Shown here: positions 41,545 to 51,393 of the stretch, in pieces
How positions within the stretch are numbered: the first letter of the stretch is position 1
Layout: every line of letters begins with the position of its first letter
Assembly (NCBI GenBank): GCA_000733355.1
Contig: JNVV01000002.1
Span: forward strand, 607,626 to 671,625
Source of the DNA: Falciphora oryzae
Lineage: Eukaryota; Ascomycota; Sordariomycetes; Magnaporthales; Magnaporthaceae
DNA length: 64,000 nucleotides
Reading direction: 5' to 3'
The notes under the pieces: generated by a model
What the model was told of the DNA's origin: nothing
The model's input: only the letters and a program-made list of their open reading frames with translations
Databases searched by the model: none
Translations under genes and position numbers: made by a program

Positions 41545-44088
41545 TCACGAAGTCGAAATGAGACCGGAGACGGTGCCGGTGCTGAACCATCGGTCGAGGA
41601 GGTGCCTCAGCCTCAGCGGGTGGTAGTGTGGCGGCGTCGTTGGCTGGTACTTGATCTTCTTGTTCTCGGCCTCCTTGAGCTCGAGCTCGTTCGCCTTGCT
41701 GATCAGGTACTTGGTCCGCTCCACGGCGGCCGCCTCGGCCTTCAGCCACACCTTCCAGTCTAGAACGGGCTGCAGCACCTCCTTGGCCTGGGCAAACTTG
41801 GAGCGCTTCAGCATGACAAAAGCGTAGCAGTCGCCCGCCGACACGAGCCCCGAGAGCTGCGACGAGGTCAGCTCCGAAGCCGAGATTGCCATGGTCGACA
41901 GGTTCAGGTGCACGTCTTCCCAGACCTGTCGCAGCACCCCCTCGGCCACCGCCAGGTCCTTGGGCATGTTGGACTCGGACAGGATGTCGCCGTACAGGTG
42001 GCCGATGCGCAGCACCGCCAGCAGCGTGCCGCGCGGGTATCGCTTCCTTGCCTCCCAGGCGTCCCTGACGAGCACCATCGCGTCTTCGCCATGATCCGAG
42101 CGTCGCAACACCTCGGCGAGCACTTGGGTGTACTGCAGCGTGTCCGGGTCATTTTTGCCGAACACATCCTGCTGTTTGCGCAGCGCCCGCCGCAGATTGT
42201 TCTCGGCCACCGCGTTCTTTCTTAGCACTGCTTGAACGCACCCCAGACGGTACCGCGCCCACAGCCGGTCGGCCTCTCCTTGGTCCGCAGTCGCGTTCTG
42301 GGTGATCCAGTGGTACAGCGACTCGAGCCGAAAAGTGTTGTCCATCTTGACCGATACGTCGACGAGGCAGAGCGCCGTCTCCATGGAAGCACTTTTATAA
42401 GTCTCACCGAGCGCCTTCCTGCGCTCCCACACGGTTGATAGGACTGTCACTGCGTCCTCATCCTTGTCGTCGTTGAGCAATCGTACGCCGTGCTCATGCC
42501 CGCACTCCAGCACCGCACGCTTCTCGGAACCCTGTTGTCTCGAGACCCATACGGTCTCCAGGTGCTTGCCGATGGTGTTGTCCGTGATGGCGAACGAGTC
42601 GTCTTGCATCCGCTGCGAGCCAAGGCATTTTACGGCACACTCGGCCGCCTGGTCAACGTCCAGCGGCAGTAGCTCCATGACCTTCTCCAGCGCATCTTTG
42701 TGCAGTCGTGCGGCATCCACGTATCTCTTTTGCTCCATCTTGATGTCACCCAGACGAGAATAGATCACAAAGCGCTCCTTCTCGTCTTCGCGGTCTGTCG
42801 TCCCTGGTCCCAATTCTGTCCACAGGACGAGCTGGTATTGCTGCTCTGCGATATCAAACTTGCCATTCTTAACCAGGATATCGCAGTAATCCTTGAGCAA
42901 GCTTCGCACGACGGCCTTCGAGGTCCCGGCCTCGAGGAGTGCCTTGTTCTCATAGACCTCTCGGCACATAGCTTCGGCCTCCTGGTGGCGACCAAGCCTC
43001 ATCAGAGCCACTGACTGCTTGTGTCTGAACTTCATCGATTTGATTTTCAGATCGCCACGTTGCTTCTCCGTCTCGGGCGTATCTGGAAGGCGACCGAGCT
43101 CCCGGAGCAGCATCCGATCGAGCTGCGCGTACGCTAGTTGGGCGGATCCCCACCTCATGAGCGCATCCAGGTCTTCGGCGAACTGCTCGACCATCTCCAT
43201 CACGACCTTGAGGTTACCTTCGAGGAGCAGGTTGCTCGCCTGGAGATCGTCCCTCTCTTTGCGCAGATTCTCCAGCTCCTCCGCCTGACTGTTCTTCTCG
43301 ACATTGGCGGCTTCGAGAGCGTTCTGCGTCTGCTGCAAGATCTCGCCGTATTCTACGCACTTGGCCTCGGCGGCAGCAGACTTGACTTCGGCAACCTTGC
43401 AGTTGCCCTCGGCTTCCGCCCACCTGACCTCAGCTGCCGTACACTTTTCCTCGGCAGCCTTGCATTTGTCTTCGGCTGCTTTACAGTTATTTTCCGCGGC
43501 TAGCCATTTCTTCTCGGCCTCGAGCAACTTGGCTTCCAGCTCCGCTATCCTAGCGTCTGCAGCTTCCGAGCCCACCGCCGTAAAAGACAAGGCGATGTCT
43601 GTCGGGGCCGGCGACGCCGGCGGGGCTGGCACCGTCGAAATGGGCGCGAGCGTTTTGAGGGTGTCGGTGAACCTGCTGGCGCAGCCCTCCAGCTCCTCTG
43701 CATAGAGTGCGACCCTAGTGCCACATGATGTGCAGTCCAGATTGGTAGCCGGGTGCCTGGCGGCATCGGCGCCAGGGGTCACGTGGCAGAGGATGCAGGG
43801 CTGGCGGACGTCACCCAGCATCTTCGTCAGGCGGGCATCCCACTCGTCCCAGAGGATTTGCCGATCCTCGACACGCAGACGGTGCCAACTCTCCTCGAAT
43901 CGGCGGAGCACCAAGTCGGCCGAACCAAGACCGCGGGATATCGTCACTAGCTCCGGGCCGGAGCCGCGGAAGCCGCCGCTGCTGCCCTGGCGGGAGAATG
44001 GAGCCTTGTCAAACAGGGCTTCCGAGAGGCCGAAGAGGCTCGCCCTCAGCGTCTCGAACCGTTGCCGCGGCTGCAGCGCGTCAGGCAT
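41545..44088 (-). CDS. Zinc-ribbon / coiled-coil / TPR protein of unknown function
   Basis: Single exon, 847 residues from ATG 44088 (MPDALQPRQRFETLRASLFG); upstream in-frame codons exist but contain no ATG. Parts in order: an N-terminal helical region; a zinc-ribbon-like CILC...CTSC pair (about 111-136, C-x2-C-x17-C-x2-C); a Pro/Ala linker; a coiled coil (about 190-310) that contains seven heptads of AAExKCx type; then about 500 residues of helical hairpins of the TPR/kinesin-light-chain kind (MRLGRHQEAEAMCREVYENK, YTQVLAEVLRRSDHGEDAM). The TPR layout resembles the sensor part of fungal NB-ARC-TPR NLRs, but there is no P-loop NTPase, so it is not a STAND protein. Function unknown. It sits next to the NLR and the ankyrin gene and may belong to the same recognition island. 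Confidence 0.7.
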   Translation of the reverse strand: MPDALQPRQRFETLRASLFGLSEALFDKAPFSRQGSSGGFRGSGPELVTISRGLGSADLVLRRFEESWHRLRVEDRQILWDEWDARLTKMLGDVRQPCILCHVTPGADAARHPATNLDCTSCGTRVALYAEELEGCASRFTDTLKTLAPISTVPAPPASPAPTDIALSFTAVGSEAADARIAELEAKLLEAEKKWLAAENNCKAAEDKCKAAEEKCTAAEVRWAEAEGNCKVAEVKSAAAEAKCVEYGEILQQTQNALEAANVEKNSQAEELENLRKERDDLQASNLLLEGNLKVVMEMVEQFAEDLDALMRWGSAQLAYAQLDRMLLRELGRLPDTPETEKQRGDLKIKSMKFRHKQSVALMRLGRHQEAEAMCREVYENKALLEAGTSKAVVRSLLKDYCDILVKNGKFDIAEQQYQLVLWTELGPGTTDREDEKERFVIYSRLGDIKMEQKRYVDAARLHKDALEKVMELLPLDVDQAAECAVKCLGSQRMQDDSFAITDNTIGKHLETVWVSRQQGSEKRAVLECGHEHGVRLLNDDKDEDAVTVLSTVWERRKALGETYKSASMETALCLVDVSVKMDNTFRLESLYHWITQNATADQGEADRLWARYRLGCVQAVLRKNAVAENNLRRALRKQQDVFGKNDPDTLQYTQVLAEVLRRSDHGEDAMVLVRDAWEARKRYPRGTLLAVLRIGHLYGDILSESNMPKDLAVAEGVLRQVWEDVHLNLSTMAISASELTSSQLSGLVSAGDCYAFVMLKRSKFAQAKEVLQPVLDWKVWLKAEAAAVERTKYLISKANELELKEAENKKIKYQPTTPPHYHPLRLRHLLDRWFSTGTVSGLISTS
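43355..43501 (-). repeat. Seven 21-nt units encoding Cys-containing heptads
   Basis: Seven consecutive units encode heptads AAENNCK, AAEDKCK, AAEEKCT, AAEVRWA, EAEGNCK, VAEVKSA and AAEAKCV. Cysteine occupies the sixth position in five of them. At DNA level the units are diverged, so the array is old or kept by selection at protein level. Confidence 0.8.
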
Positions 44089-45441
44089 CCCTCCCGGGGT
44101 TGCTTTGATTTCGTTGGGGCGGTTTTGTTGCTGCCGTTTGGGCACAGCACCCTCCTTTCGCCGGCGGGGTACCCTCCCTGGTGCCCAACCTTGGGTGGCA
44201 ACGGCCGGCAATTGGGCCGAGAAGCCTCAGGCGGGGAGGCGGCCTTCAACGAGCCGCTGTTACGTGGTCGCTGCAAAAAGGATGGCGCGACGCTGCAAAA
44301 TTGCGTAGAGACAGATGCGAGTGGATGTCGAGGGCTTGCCCTGTGTCGCATGCGGTGTGCAGTCGAGGTCAAGATGGAGTGAAAGGAGAAATGCGGCGGC
44401 GGCAAGAAGGGGGAGGTGAGGTCGCAGCGGTGACCAGGCCAGGGCCGGTAGGGCAAAATCGGCCCAGAGGCCCCCATTATGCAGCATTCATGCCCAACCT
44501 ATCAGAGTCAGGCCGGGCATGCCATTGCCCAATGCTGGAGGGCTTAGAGCCCGCTGCGAATAAAAGCGCAGGCTCACATTGTTGCCTGGTATTTCCGAGC
44601 CACCTGGAAGATGCCTCAATAAAGATGGTGGTGGTGTGTATCACAGCCTGACCATCAGCCCGCTGGCATCGTGGGAAGATGAGATGTCTGTTGCCTGGTC
44701 AAAGGAGCGAAGAGCATAAGATGGGAAGGTGAATTTGAAGAATCTCAAGTGGTAAGCAGTGGGCCGACTGACCGCCTGCAGCACCGTTCCATTGCTATGG
44801 TCTTATAGCCCTAAGCTAGTCTGGCGGAAGGGGAGAAGAAAAAAAGCAGCAGGAACAAGGGGATAGATCAAGAGGGTACCCGATGGGTATGCGTGATGTT
44901 TACTTGTCTGTTTGCTTGGTTCAATTACACCCTCAACAACTAGAAACGTAGGGAAAATAGAGGGACCACGATGCGATTCGGATAGGCAAGGCGCTGTCTC
45001 AGAGAGGCGGGAATCAAGGCGAGCGATAGTGGGCGACAAATGCGACGAGATGGCACAGCCGGCCCGCCCGATATCGAGTCTTGGGCGGCGGCCTGGAAAT
45101 CAATTTTGGCGAGGCCATCAGGCCACCGCACCTGGGATTAACCGAGACGAGCGCCAAGCGCGACCGCCACGTCCCACGGGGATAGATGGGACGCTGTGCA
45201 CCCACACCGGCGATTGTCGCCTCGTGTACGGATAGGCTGGCTTTGACGTCGGCACCCCCCATCCCAGGAGCTGCCCTCTTTGGGGATTGGTCGTGATGTG
45301 TCAAAACGAGGACGTGTTCGGCTTCAGCAGCAAGGCGGCCGCATCATGAGCAAACCAGAAAAGAACCGAGATGGTTGTCGCTTACACAAGCCGCCGGTGC
45401 CCTGCTTGCAAGCCAGGCTCGATATTCCCAGCTGGCATCCT
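44089..45441. other. Intergenic region, TPR gene / DUF7704 gene
   Basis: About 1.35 kb between two minus-strand genes; the left end should hold the TPR gene promoter. Nothing else is recognisable. Confidence 0.45.
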
Positions 45442-46105
45442 TTACAGACTCTTCATGGCCTTAGATTTGGCGGCAGCAGTGCCACCGCTCACCGCCGGCC
45501 GATCTGGCCCAAACCAGCCCAGCAGGTATGCCGTCCTGGTCAAACACAAGAAGACCTGTGCCTAGTCAGCATTATAGCGCATGCATGCCTAGAGGTATCT
45601 GGTAGGAAACGATGAGGGGAGAAGGATGGGGAGGAGCGTACTGTTACAAACACATTGCCCCAGGTCATGGCGTTCCACGAGGCAACGTCCATGAACCTGT
45701 CGTTGCCGAGCCCGCGGTAAGTCAAGTAAACGTGACCGATGTCTGCTATCCAGAGGGCGATCAGATAGTTCCTGACGACCTTGGGCTCGTTCGTGGTGTA
45801 AAGGACTGCGGCGCCAGCCATGGCGAGCAGACCGAATGCATTACCCAGTTGCTGAGCGACCAGCCGGGAGTTTTCCGAGGACGGCACAGGCGTATGCTGT
45901 GCGATCTGCTGCCCAATAAACCACTCAGGGGCCACAATCCCGGGGACGCAGCCGGCGCTGGCCGCGGCATTAGCAACGCCCACCAGAGAGCCCCGTTGCC
46001 ATCTGTCGTCTGGGAGGGGAGAATGGAGCCGCCTCACATAAGACTTATAGGCTCAAAGAGGGTGAAGACGAATCTTGGGAATGGCGGAAGCCACGAGCAG
46101 GCCAT
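45442..46105 (-). CDS. DUF7704 family small membrane protein
   Basis: Exons 46105..46038, 45957..45642 and 45555..45442; 165 residues. The gene starts MACSWLPPFPRFVFTLFEPISL. The first intron (80 nt, donor GTGAGG, TGCTAAT branch site, acceptor GGCCAG) gives ISLIAGCVPGIVAPEWFIGQQ. The second exon has the hydrophobic helices LGNAFGLLAMAGAAVLYTT and VRNYLIALWIADIGHVYLTY, then DRFMDVASWNAMTWGNVF; the last exon gives FLCLTRTAYLLGWFGPDRP. About four membrane segments are expected. The EPISL, NEPKVVRNYL and WNAMTWGN blocks match what I know of the fungal DUF7704 family, whose function is not established. The stretch between exons 1 and 2 also reads open in another frame, which can mislead gene callers. 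Confidence 0.72.
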
Positions 46106-47515
46106 TTTGCCGGACGACGGCGGGCGGCCGTTCTGGTGCGTGTGGCTGAGGGCTGCGATATGGTGCGGTCTCGTGTGGATTTGATGTCGTCAGTCAAGCC
46201 TGACATCAATCGAAGGCAACCGAATTGATGCTGCCTTGGGCGACGCTTGTGGTGCTTTCCCGCGCGAATGACGGCGATCGACGCCCGTCAAGCAATGTCC
46301 GCAGCCTTAAGCCTTTCTCCACGTGTAAGTATGGCAAGGTGCGTATCCGTTCCCGTCAAGCCAAATGCATATGGTAACCGCACCTGGGAGCTGAGTGTGT
46401 GGGCTTTGCTGTTGGTCCGGACTACGACCCGTTCCTCCCAGGCAGCGCGGAGGTGGCCCTCGGGTCTTGGGGGCATTTGAATGGCGGGCTCTCCGCTTTG
46501 CAGCCTAACACCAAGAAAAAAAAAAAAAAACCGTGCGCGTGCCTACCTAACTTTACATACACCCCAGCCCCAGACAAATCCCAACCGATCGAGTGCATGC
46601 ACCAGCTGCCTTCACTCCAATACATAAAACCATGCCCTGTGCATGCACATCTTGGCACCCTTGTGCCTCGCAAGACAAGGCAAGCAAGGGGAGACAACAC
46701 ATCATGACCACCTCCGCGGGCAGCTCCGTCGCCCCGTGGCTGGCAGCCTCCATGTCTAGTGAGGGATGCTTTTTCGGATCTTGGCTGAGACAGTGGGATC
46801 GAGTCTGGCGGAATTGGTCGGCTCTGTTGCGCCTGAGGCTTCCTGCCCAAGCCGCCATTGGACGAGCCGCGCAGCATCTCAAGCCCAGCACTGAAACCTG
46901 GTGTGGGTCAGGCCTCGATAGACCGCTACCCTCGCTGCGCCGATGGAACCCCGCTCTCGAGGTACCTGCCTCGCCGCCCGGCGCCCAGCCGAGTACCTGG
47001 ATCTCCAGCACGCGCTGCGGGCAGAGCCTGTACCGCCTATCGCCACCTAACAGGACGTGGTACGCACCCGGCTCGACGGCCAGACAGCTAAATTTGGACG
47101 AGAAAGGGGCACTGGTTAAAACGTTGCAGCGGCACCCACGCCTATTGTTTGCCTACTTTACCTCGTGATGACCACCCCGAGCAGTGCATTTGCTCCCCCT
47201 TTTCTAAATTGCTCTCGCGAGCTGCTGCTGCTGCTGCCGCTGCTGCTAGATTCCGCACGCCGTAGTCGTGTGTGCTGTCTGGCCGCCCCTCTGGGAGTCC
47301 TTCTCATTACTTCCTTTTGGTCATTTCCTTCTTTTTTTGTTTCCTCCCCATTTTACCGCTTGTCTCCTCAGTTTCCCTCTACCCGAGGGTGCCCCCTCCC
47401 CTCTCCTTATTTTTTTTTTCTTTTTTTTTTCCTTTCCTTGTCCTCGTTTCACGCACCCGTCGTCCTGCTATTGTTTTCGCTTCCCCAATGCCCGCGCCCG
47501 CTACGGTCTCCCACG
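46106..47515. other. Divergent promoter region, DUF7704 / telobox Myb gene
   Basis: 1.4 kb between divergent start codons. It has an A15-16 run near 46515-46530 and, from about 47200, a CT-rich leader with a T tract (47407-47430) before the ATG at 47516. No gene is supported. Confidence 0.5.
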
Positions 47516-49201
47516 ATGGCCACCATCGAGCCACGCCTGATACACCTGCTGAACGGCGATAATAAGGGCGGTTACCTGCCTCCGAATGCGCTGCCGCCCC
47601 TGCATTCCCTCCCGTACTCGAAGCCCGCCGCTCTACCCGTCTCCCTCCCATCTCTGGGCCTCGAGCTAGACAAACGCGCCGAACAGCTGCCCTCGAAGCT
47701 CCCCTCCACGACCGTCGCCTCTCACCAGATCCCCTCCTTCGCCTCCTTCGTCGGCGACGACACGCCTCGCAGGCCTGCGGCGGTCCCGTTGACCCGAGCT
47801 TCGGCCCACGAATACGATGGCTCGGCCCGTATCAAGAATGCCAGCAGCTCCATTCGCGCCCTTCTAGAGGACTCTAGTCCCGTCGAGCCGTCCCACTCGC
47901 TGCGCCTGATCCTCGCCGACGAGGCTGCCACTCCTTCCGAGCCCCCTCCCGAGGATGCGTCCACCAAAAAACGACACCGGGCCACGACGGTCAAAGAAGA
48001 CTTCGTCCAGCTGCCACAGCCCCTCAAAAAACAAAAGTCGGCCCAGCAGGTCATGCCCCCCATCATCAACGGCCTCCACGCGCCCCCTCCCAATGCCGCC
48101 TACTTCCCCCCTATCTCTTCTGTGGACTTTGGCGCCGGGGAGTCCTTGAACCTCAACCCACTCAAAGAGTTCACCGGCGCACCTGATGAGCGACCTGCTC
48201 CCGCGACCCCGACCGATGACAAGCCGGCCGCGAGCGTGAAGACGAGGCGGAGGACCAAGCCTAGACGGAAGTGGACCGAGCTCGAGACGAACCATCTCCT
48301 GCTCGGTGTCAGCAGGCACGGAGTCGGCAAATGGACCAACATCCTCGAGGACCCGGATTTTCATTTTGTTGACCGCACCGCTGGAGACCTCAAAGACCGC
48401 TTCCGGACCTGCTGCCCTGACGAGCTCAGGGGCAGCAATGGGAGTATCGGTGTCAAGGCCACCGCATACAAGGGAAACAACTCCGACAAGGCTACTACCA
48501 CTGGTTCGTCGGCGGATCCATCGGCCACCGGCTCTTCCGACGCAAACCCCAAAGCCAAGAGGACGTTGAACCTGGAAAGTCTCCTGGTTGGCGACGAGGA
48601 GCCCGACTGCGATGCCGCGTCGCCGACCTGGTTCATGCCCGAGGCTGACGCGCCGCCGAAGCCTCGCAAAAGCCGCGCCCACCGGAAGAAGCTTGAGGAC
48701 CTGGTCGAGTTGGGCATTCGCGGACCCTTCAAAAAGTCGCACCGCCGCGAGCGCCGACCCTTTACGGAACAGGACGACCAGGAGATCCTGCAGGGCATCC
48801 GCCAGTACGGCCCCGCATGGACGAGGATCCAGAGGGACGAGAACTTTAACCTGTCGAGCCGCCAACCGACCGACCTGCGGGACCGCGTCCGGAACAAATA
48901 TCCCGACATCTATGCCAAGATCGAAAAGGGCGGCATCCAGATCAAGGAGCCCAGCCGTACCGTCGGCGTTCTGGAGCCCACGGTGAATACCACGATCGAG
49001 AACTCTCTGGACCCCCAGCTGAACCGTACCTCCTCCAAGGACAACATCCAGAGGTGGACCCTCGACCCTGTGGCCGAGACGCCCGCCTCGGGCCAGCAGC
49101 ACGCCTTTGACGTCAACGACCATCCCGCATCCGCATATCAGGGCAATGTTGGAGAGATGGATATCTCGCGTCTTCTTCTGTCCGACACCCAACACGTGTG
49201 A
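47516..49201 (+). CDS. Double telobox-Myb DNA-binding protein (Teb1/Tay1/Tbf1-like)
   Basis: Single exon, 561 residues. Two Myb/SANT repeats are present. The first (about 245-300) reads KWTELETNHLLLGVSRHGVG, then KWTNILEDPDFHF and GDLKDRFRTCCPDE; the second (about 410-470) reads RRPFTEQDDQEILQGIRQYG, then AWTRIQRDENFNL and TDLRDRVRNKYPDIY. The DLKDRFR and DLRDRVR segments are the telobox recognition helices (VDLKDKWRN type) that bind TTAGGG-like DNA. Basic clusters (KTRRRTKPRRK, KPRKSRAHRKK) should target it to the nucleus. Paired teloboxes are known in Teb1/Mug152 of fission yeast and Tay1 of Yarrowia. It may act at telomeres, at promoters with TTAGGG-like sites, or both. I chose ATG 47516 because upstream in-frame text is low-complexity hydrophobic leader. 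Confidence 0.82.
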   Translation: MATIEPRLIHLLNGDNKGGYLPPNALPPLHSLPYSKPAALPVSLPSLGLELDKRAEQLPSKLPSTTVASHQIPSFASFVGDDTPRRPAAVPLTRASAHEYDGSARIKNASSSIRALLEDSSPVEPSHSLRLILADEAATPSEPPPEDASTKKRHRATTVKEDFVQLPQPLKKQKSAQQVMPPIINGLHAPPPNAAYFPPISSVDFGAGESLNLNPLKEFTGAPDERPAPATPTDDKPAASVKTRRRTKPRRKWTELETNHLLLGVSRHGVGKWTNILEDPDFHFVDRTAGDLKDRFRTCCPDELRGSNGSIGVKATAYKGNNSDKATTTGSSADPSATGSSDANPKAKRTLNLESLLVGDEEPDCDAASPTWFMPEADAPPKPRKSRAHRKKLEDLVELGIRGPFKKSHRRERRPFTEQDDQEILQGIRQYGPAWTRIQRDENFNLSSRQPTDLRDRVRNKYPDIYAKIEKGGIQIKEPSRTVGVLEPTVNTTIENSLDPQLNRTSSKDNIQRWTLDPVAETPASGQQHAFDVNDHPASAYQGNVGEMDISRLLLSDTQHV

Positions 49202-50229
49202 CCTGGTGACCTCTTCGTCGGTACATTCCCATCCAAGTTGGACGCTTTCGAAACTACTCTTCACACTCTATTTCTCCTCCTCGGTCTCCCTATTTTCATC
49301 CGTCGGGTTACATGCACACGCGATGCTTGGAAGCCCAGCAAGTGCCCTTCGCTGCACACTGTCGGACATCCAAGCCCCCTGGCCGCACAATCGCCACCAT
49401 TTTCTTTTCTTTTTTGCGCTCACCTTTGTCATTTTTGTTCAAGCCTCACTGCAAAGCGAGAGCCACTGTCCCTGCCAGTTATGTTACTCCCATTTTTCGT
49501 TTCTTTTTTCTTGTCTTTTCTTTCAAGCGGGTTAGAATACCGGACGAGCCGCAATGGCGTGGATCCTAAATCGGGAGTGTTTTTGGGAACTGGGATTTTA
49601 GATACGGACTCCTGTCGTTACAGGCACAAAAATTACGGGCTCGTGCCCTTCTGTTATTGTTTTTTGTTTTCTGTCTTTCGATTTGTACTCTTCTTTCCTT
49701 CTCTTCGGATGGAGTACGGGCCGGTCGAGGAGGTTAATCATCAGACCGGATTTTTATACTAGAAAAGAGAGCAATCTCCACGGCAAATCAGGACGTTTCT
49801 ACTCTACTTTGCATTCTACCTACCTAGGTAGGTACCTACTTACCAGGCCTGTACTTGGCCAATACGAATCGCAAATATGCCATTCTCAAGATGCTGTTTT
49901 CTCTGTCCGGAGGTTGCTGTTGTTGATCATATCCTGCACGGGGAGCTCTGCCAGCGCTGTCGAGACTTTGGATAGGTCACGTGCAGATTCCTATCACGTG
50001 ACCGTGGTGGCCCCTGCTCCCTTGCGCCTTCCTCTTCCTATGGGTCAGAATTCTGGGCAGGGTAAGTGGGGGTGGTCCGTGCCACTGGCGGGGCTTCACG
50101 TTAGGGCTCACAATGGAAATTGACGAGTATCTCTTCTCCTTGACCTGCTTTTTTTTTGTGTCGTTCTTCGTTTCCTGACAGCCTCAATTCTTCTCCAACT
50201 AACCACCACATCATCAAACAGCCGCCAAA
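49202..50229. other. Intergenic region, telobox Myb gene / rps4
   Basis: About 1.0 kb. The left part is T-rich 3' UTR. The right ~250 nt are the rps4 promoter with two E-boxes and a TTAGGGCT site (separate entry). A 16-bp palindrome of ACCTACCT type lies at 49818-49833. Confidence 0.55.
49978..50108 (+). promoter_or_regulatory. rps4 promoter elements: paired CACGTG and TTAGGGCT
   Basis: TCACGTG at 49978-49984 and TCACGTGA at 49995-50002 are two E-boxes 17 nt apart. TTAGGGCT at 50101-50108 lies about 120 nt before the rps4 start codon. By established knowledge, fungal ribosomal protein promoters often carry Cbf1-type CACGTG and Tbf1-type TTAGGG/AGCCCTAA sites. Binding here is inferred from the match only. 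Confidence 0.5.
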
Positions 50230-51393
50230 ATGGGTAGAGGACCGTAAGTCTCACCGTAAAGCAAGGCACTGACTGCATTGCAATGCGTTGCTTTGCTTTG
50301 CCTTGCCCTCTACGAGCTCCCTGCCGCCGGCGGGAGGACCCGACCGTCCCCTCTCGACGCACAACCATGATACTGACCGCGGTCATTTTTCGACGGACAG
50401 GAAGAAGCACCAGAAGCGCCTTAGCGCGCCCTCGCACTGGCTGCTGGACAAGCTGTCCGGTGTCTACGCGCCCAAGCCGTCTCCCGGTCCGCACAAGCAG
50501 CGCGAGTGCCTGCCGCTCGTCGTCTTCCTCCGCAACCGCCTCAAGTACGCCCTCAACTTCCGCGAGACCAAGGCCATCCTGATGCAGCGCCTCGTCAAGG
50601 TTGACGACAAGATCCGCACCGACGCGACCTACCCGACCGGCTTCATGGACGTCATCTCGATCGAGAAGACTGGCGAGAACTTCCGCCTCGTCTACGACAC
50701 CAAGGGCCGCTTCACCGTCCACCGCATCCAGGCCGAGGAGGCCGAGTACAAGCTCGGCAAGGTCAAGCGTGTCCAGCTGGGCCGCGGCGGAATCCCATTC
50801 TTGGTTACGCATGATGCCAGGACGTGAGTTCTACCATCTATCAGCCGTTGGACCAAGTTTTGGTTGAGTCCTCTTCCGCTTCAAGCAGAAGCCCGCCCCC
50901 GGGAGAAAGAAGTGGTGTTGTCTGTTTTCTTCTCGCGGTTGGGTGGTGGAACTTGTGGAGGAAGAGCGACAATACGCAAACGGCTGGTATGTCCCCTTCA
51001 TATCCCCTTCGAGAAGCTGACAGTCCCTTCTCCCCGTAAAACAGCATCCGCTACCCTGACCCCCTGATCAAGGTCAACGACACCGTCAAGATCGAGCTTG
51101 CCACTGGCAAGATCACCGACTTCATCAAGTTCGACACTGGTGCCATGGCTATGGTCACCGGTGGTCGCAACATGGGTCGTGTCGGTGTCATCACTCACCG
51201 TGAGCGCCACAACGGTGGCTTCAACATTGTCCACCTCAAGGACGCCATCGACAACACCTTCGCCACCCGTGAGAGCAACGTTTTCGTCCTCGGCACTGAG
51301 AAGCCGTGGATCTCGCTGCCCAAGGGTAAGGGTGTCAAGCTCACCATCGCTGAGGAGCGTGACCGCAGGCGCGCCCACACCATCGCCCACTAA
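50230..51393 (+). CDS. rps4: 40S ribosomal protein S4 (eS4)
   Basis: Exons 50230..50243, 50401..50823 and 51045..51393; 261 residues, identical in length to yeast Rps4. The first exon holds only 14 nt (MGRG plus two bases of the Pro codon), the typical ribosomal-protein layout with an intron just after the start. The protein reads [53 protein letters not shown], then after intron 2 [18 protein letters not shown] and [19 protein letters not shown], ending [15 protein letters not shown]4, KOW and central beta domains are intact. Role: structural protein of the small ribosomal subunit. Confidence 0.98.

Noticed and set aside
45958..46037. Reading the DUF7704 gene without its first intron
   Set aside because: The open frame through this stretch gives no start with the EPISL segment; the 80-nt intron with a TGCTAAT branch site restores the family sequence.
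47864..49264. Long open frame (466 codons) antisense to the telobox Myb gene
   Set aside because: Same third-position effect; the sense strand has two clear Myb domains.
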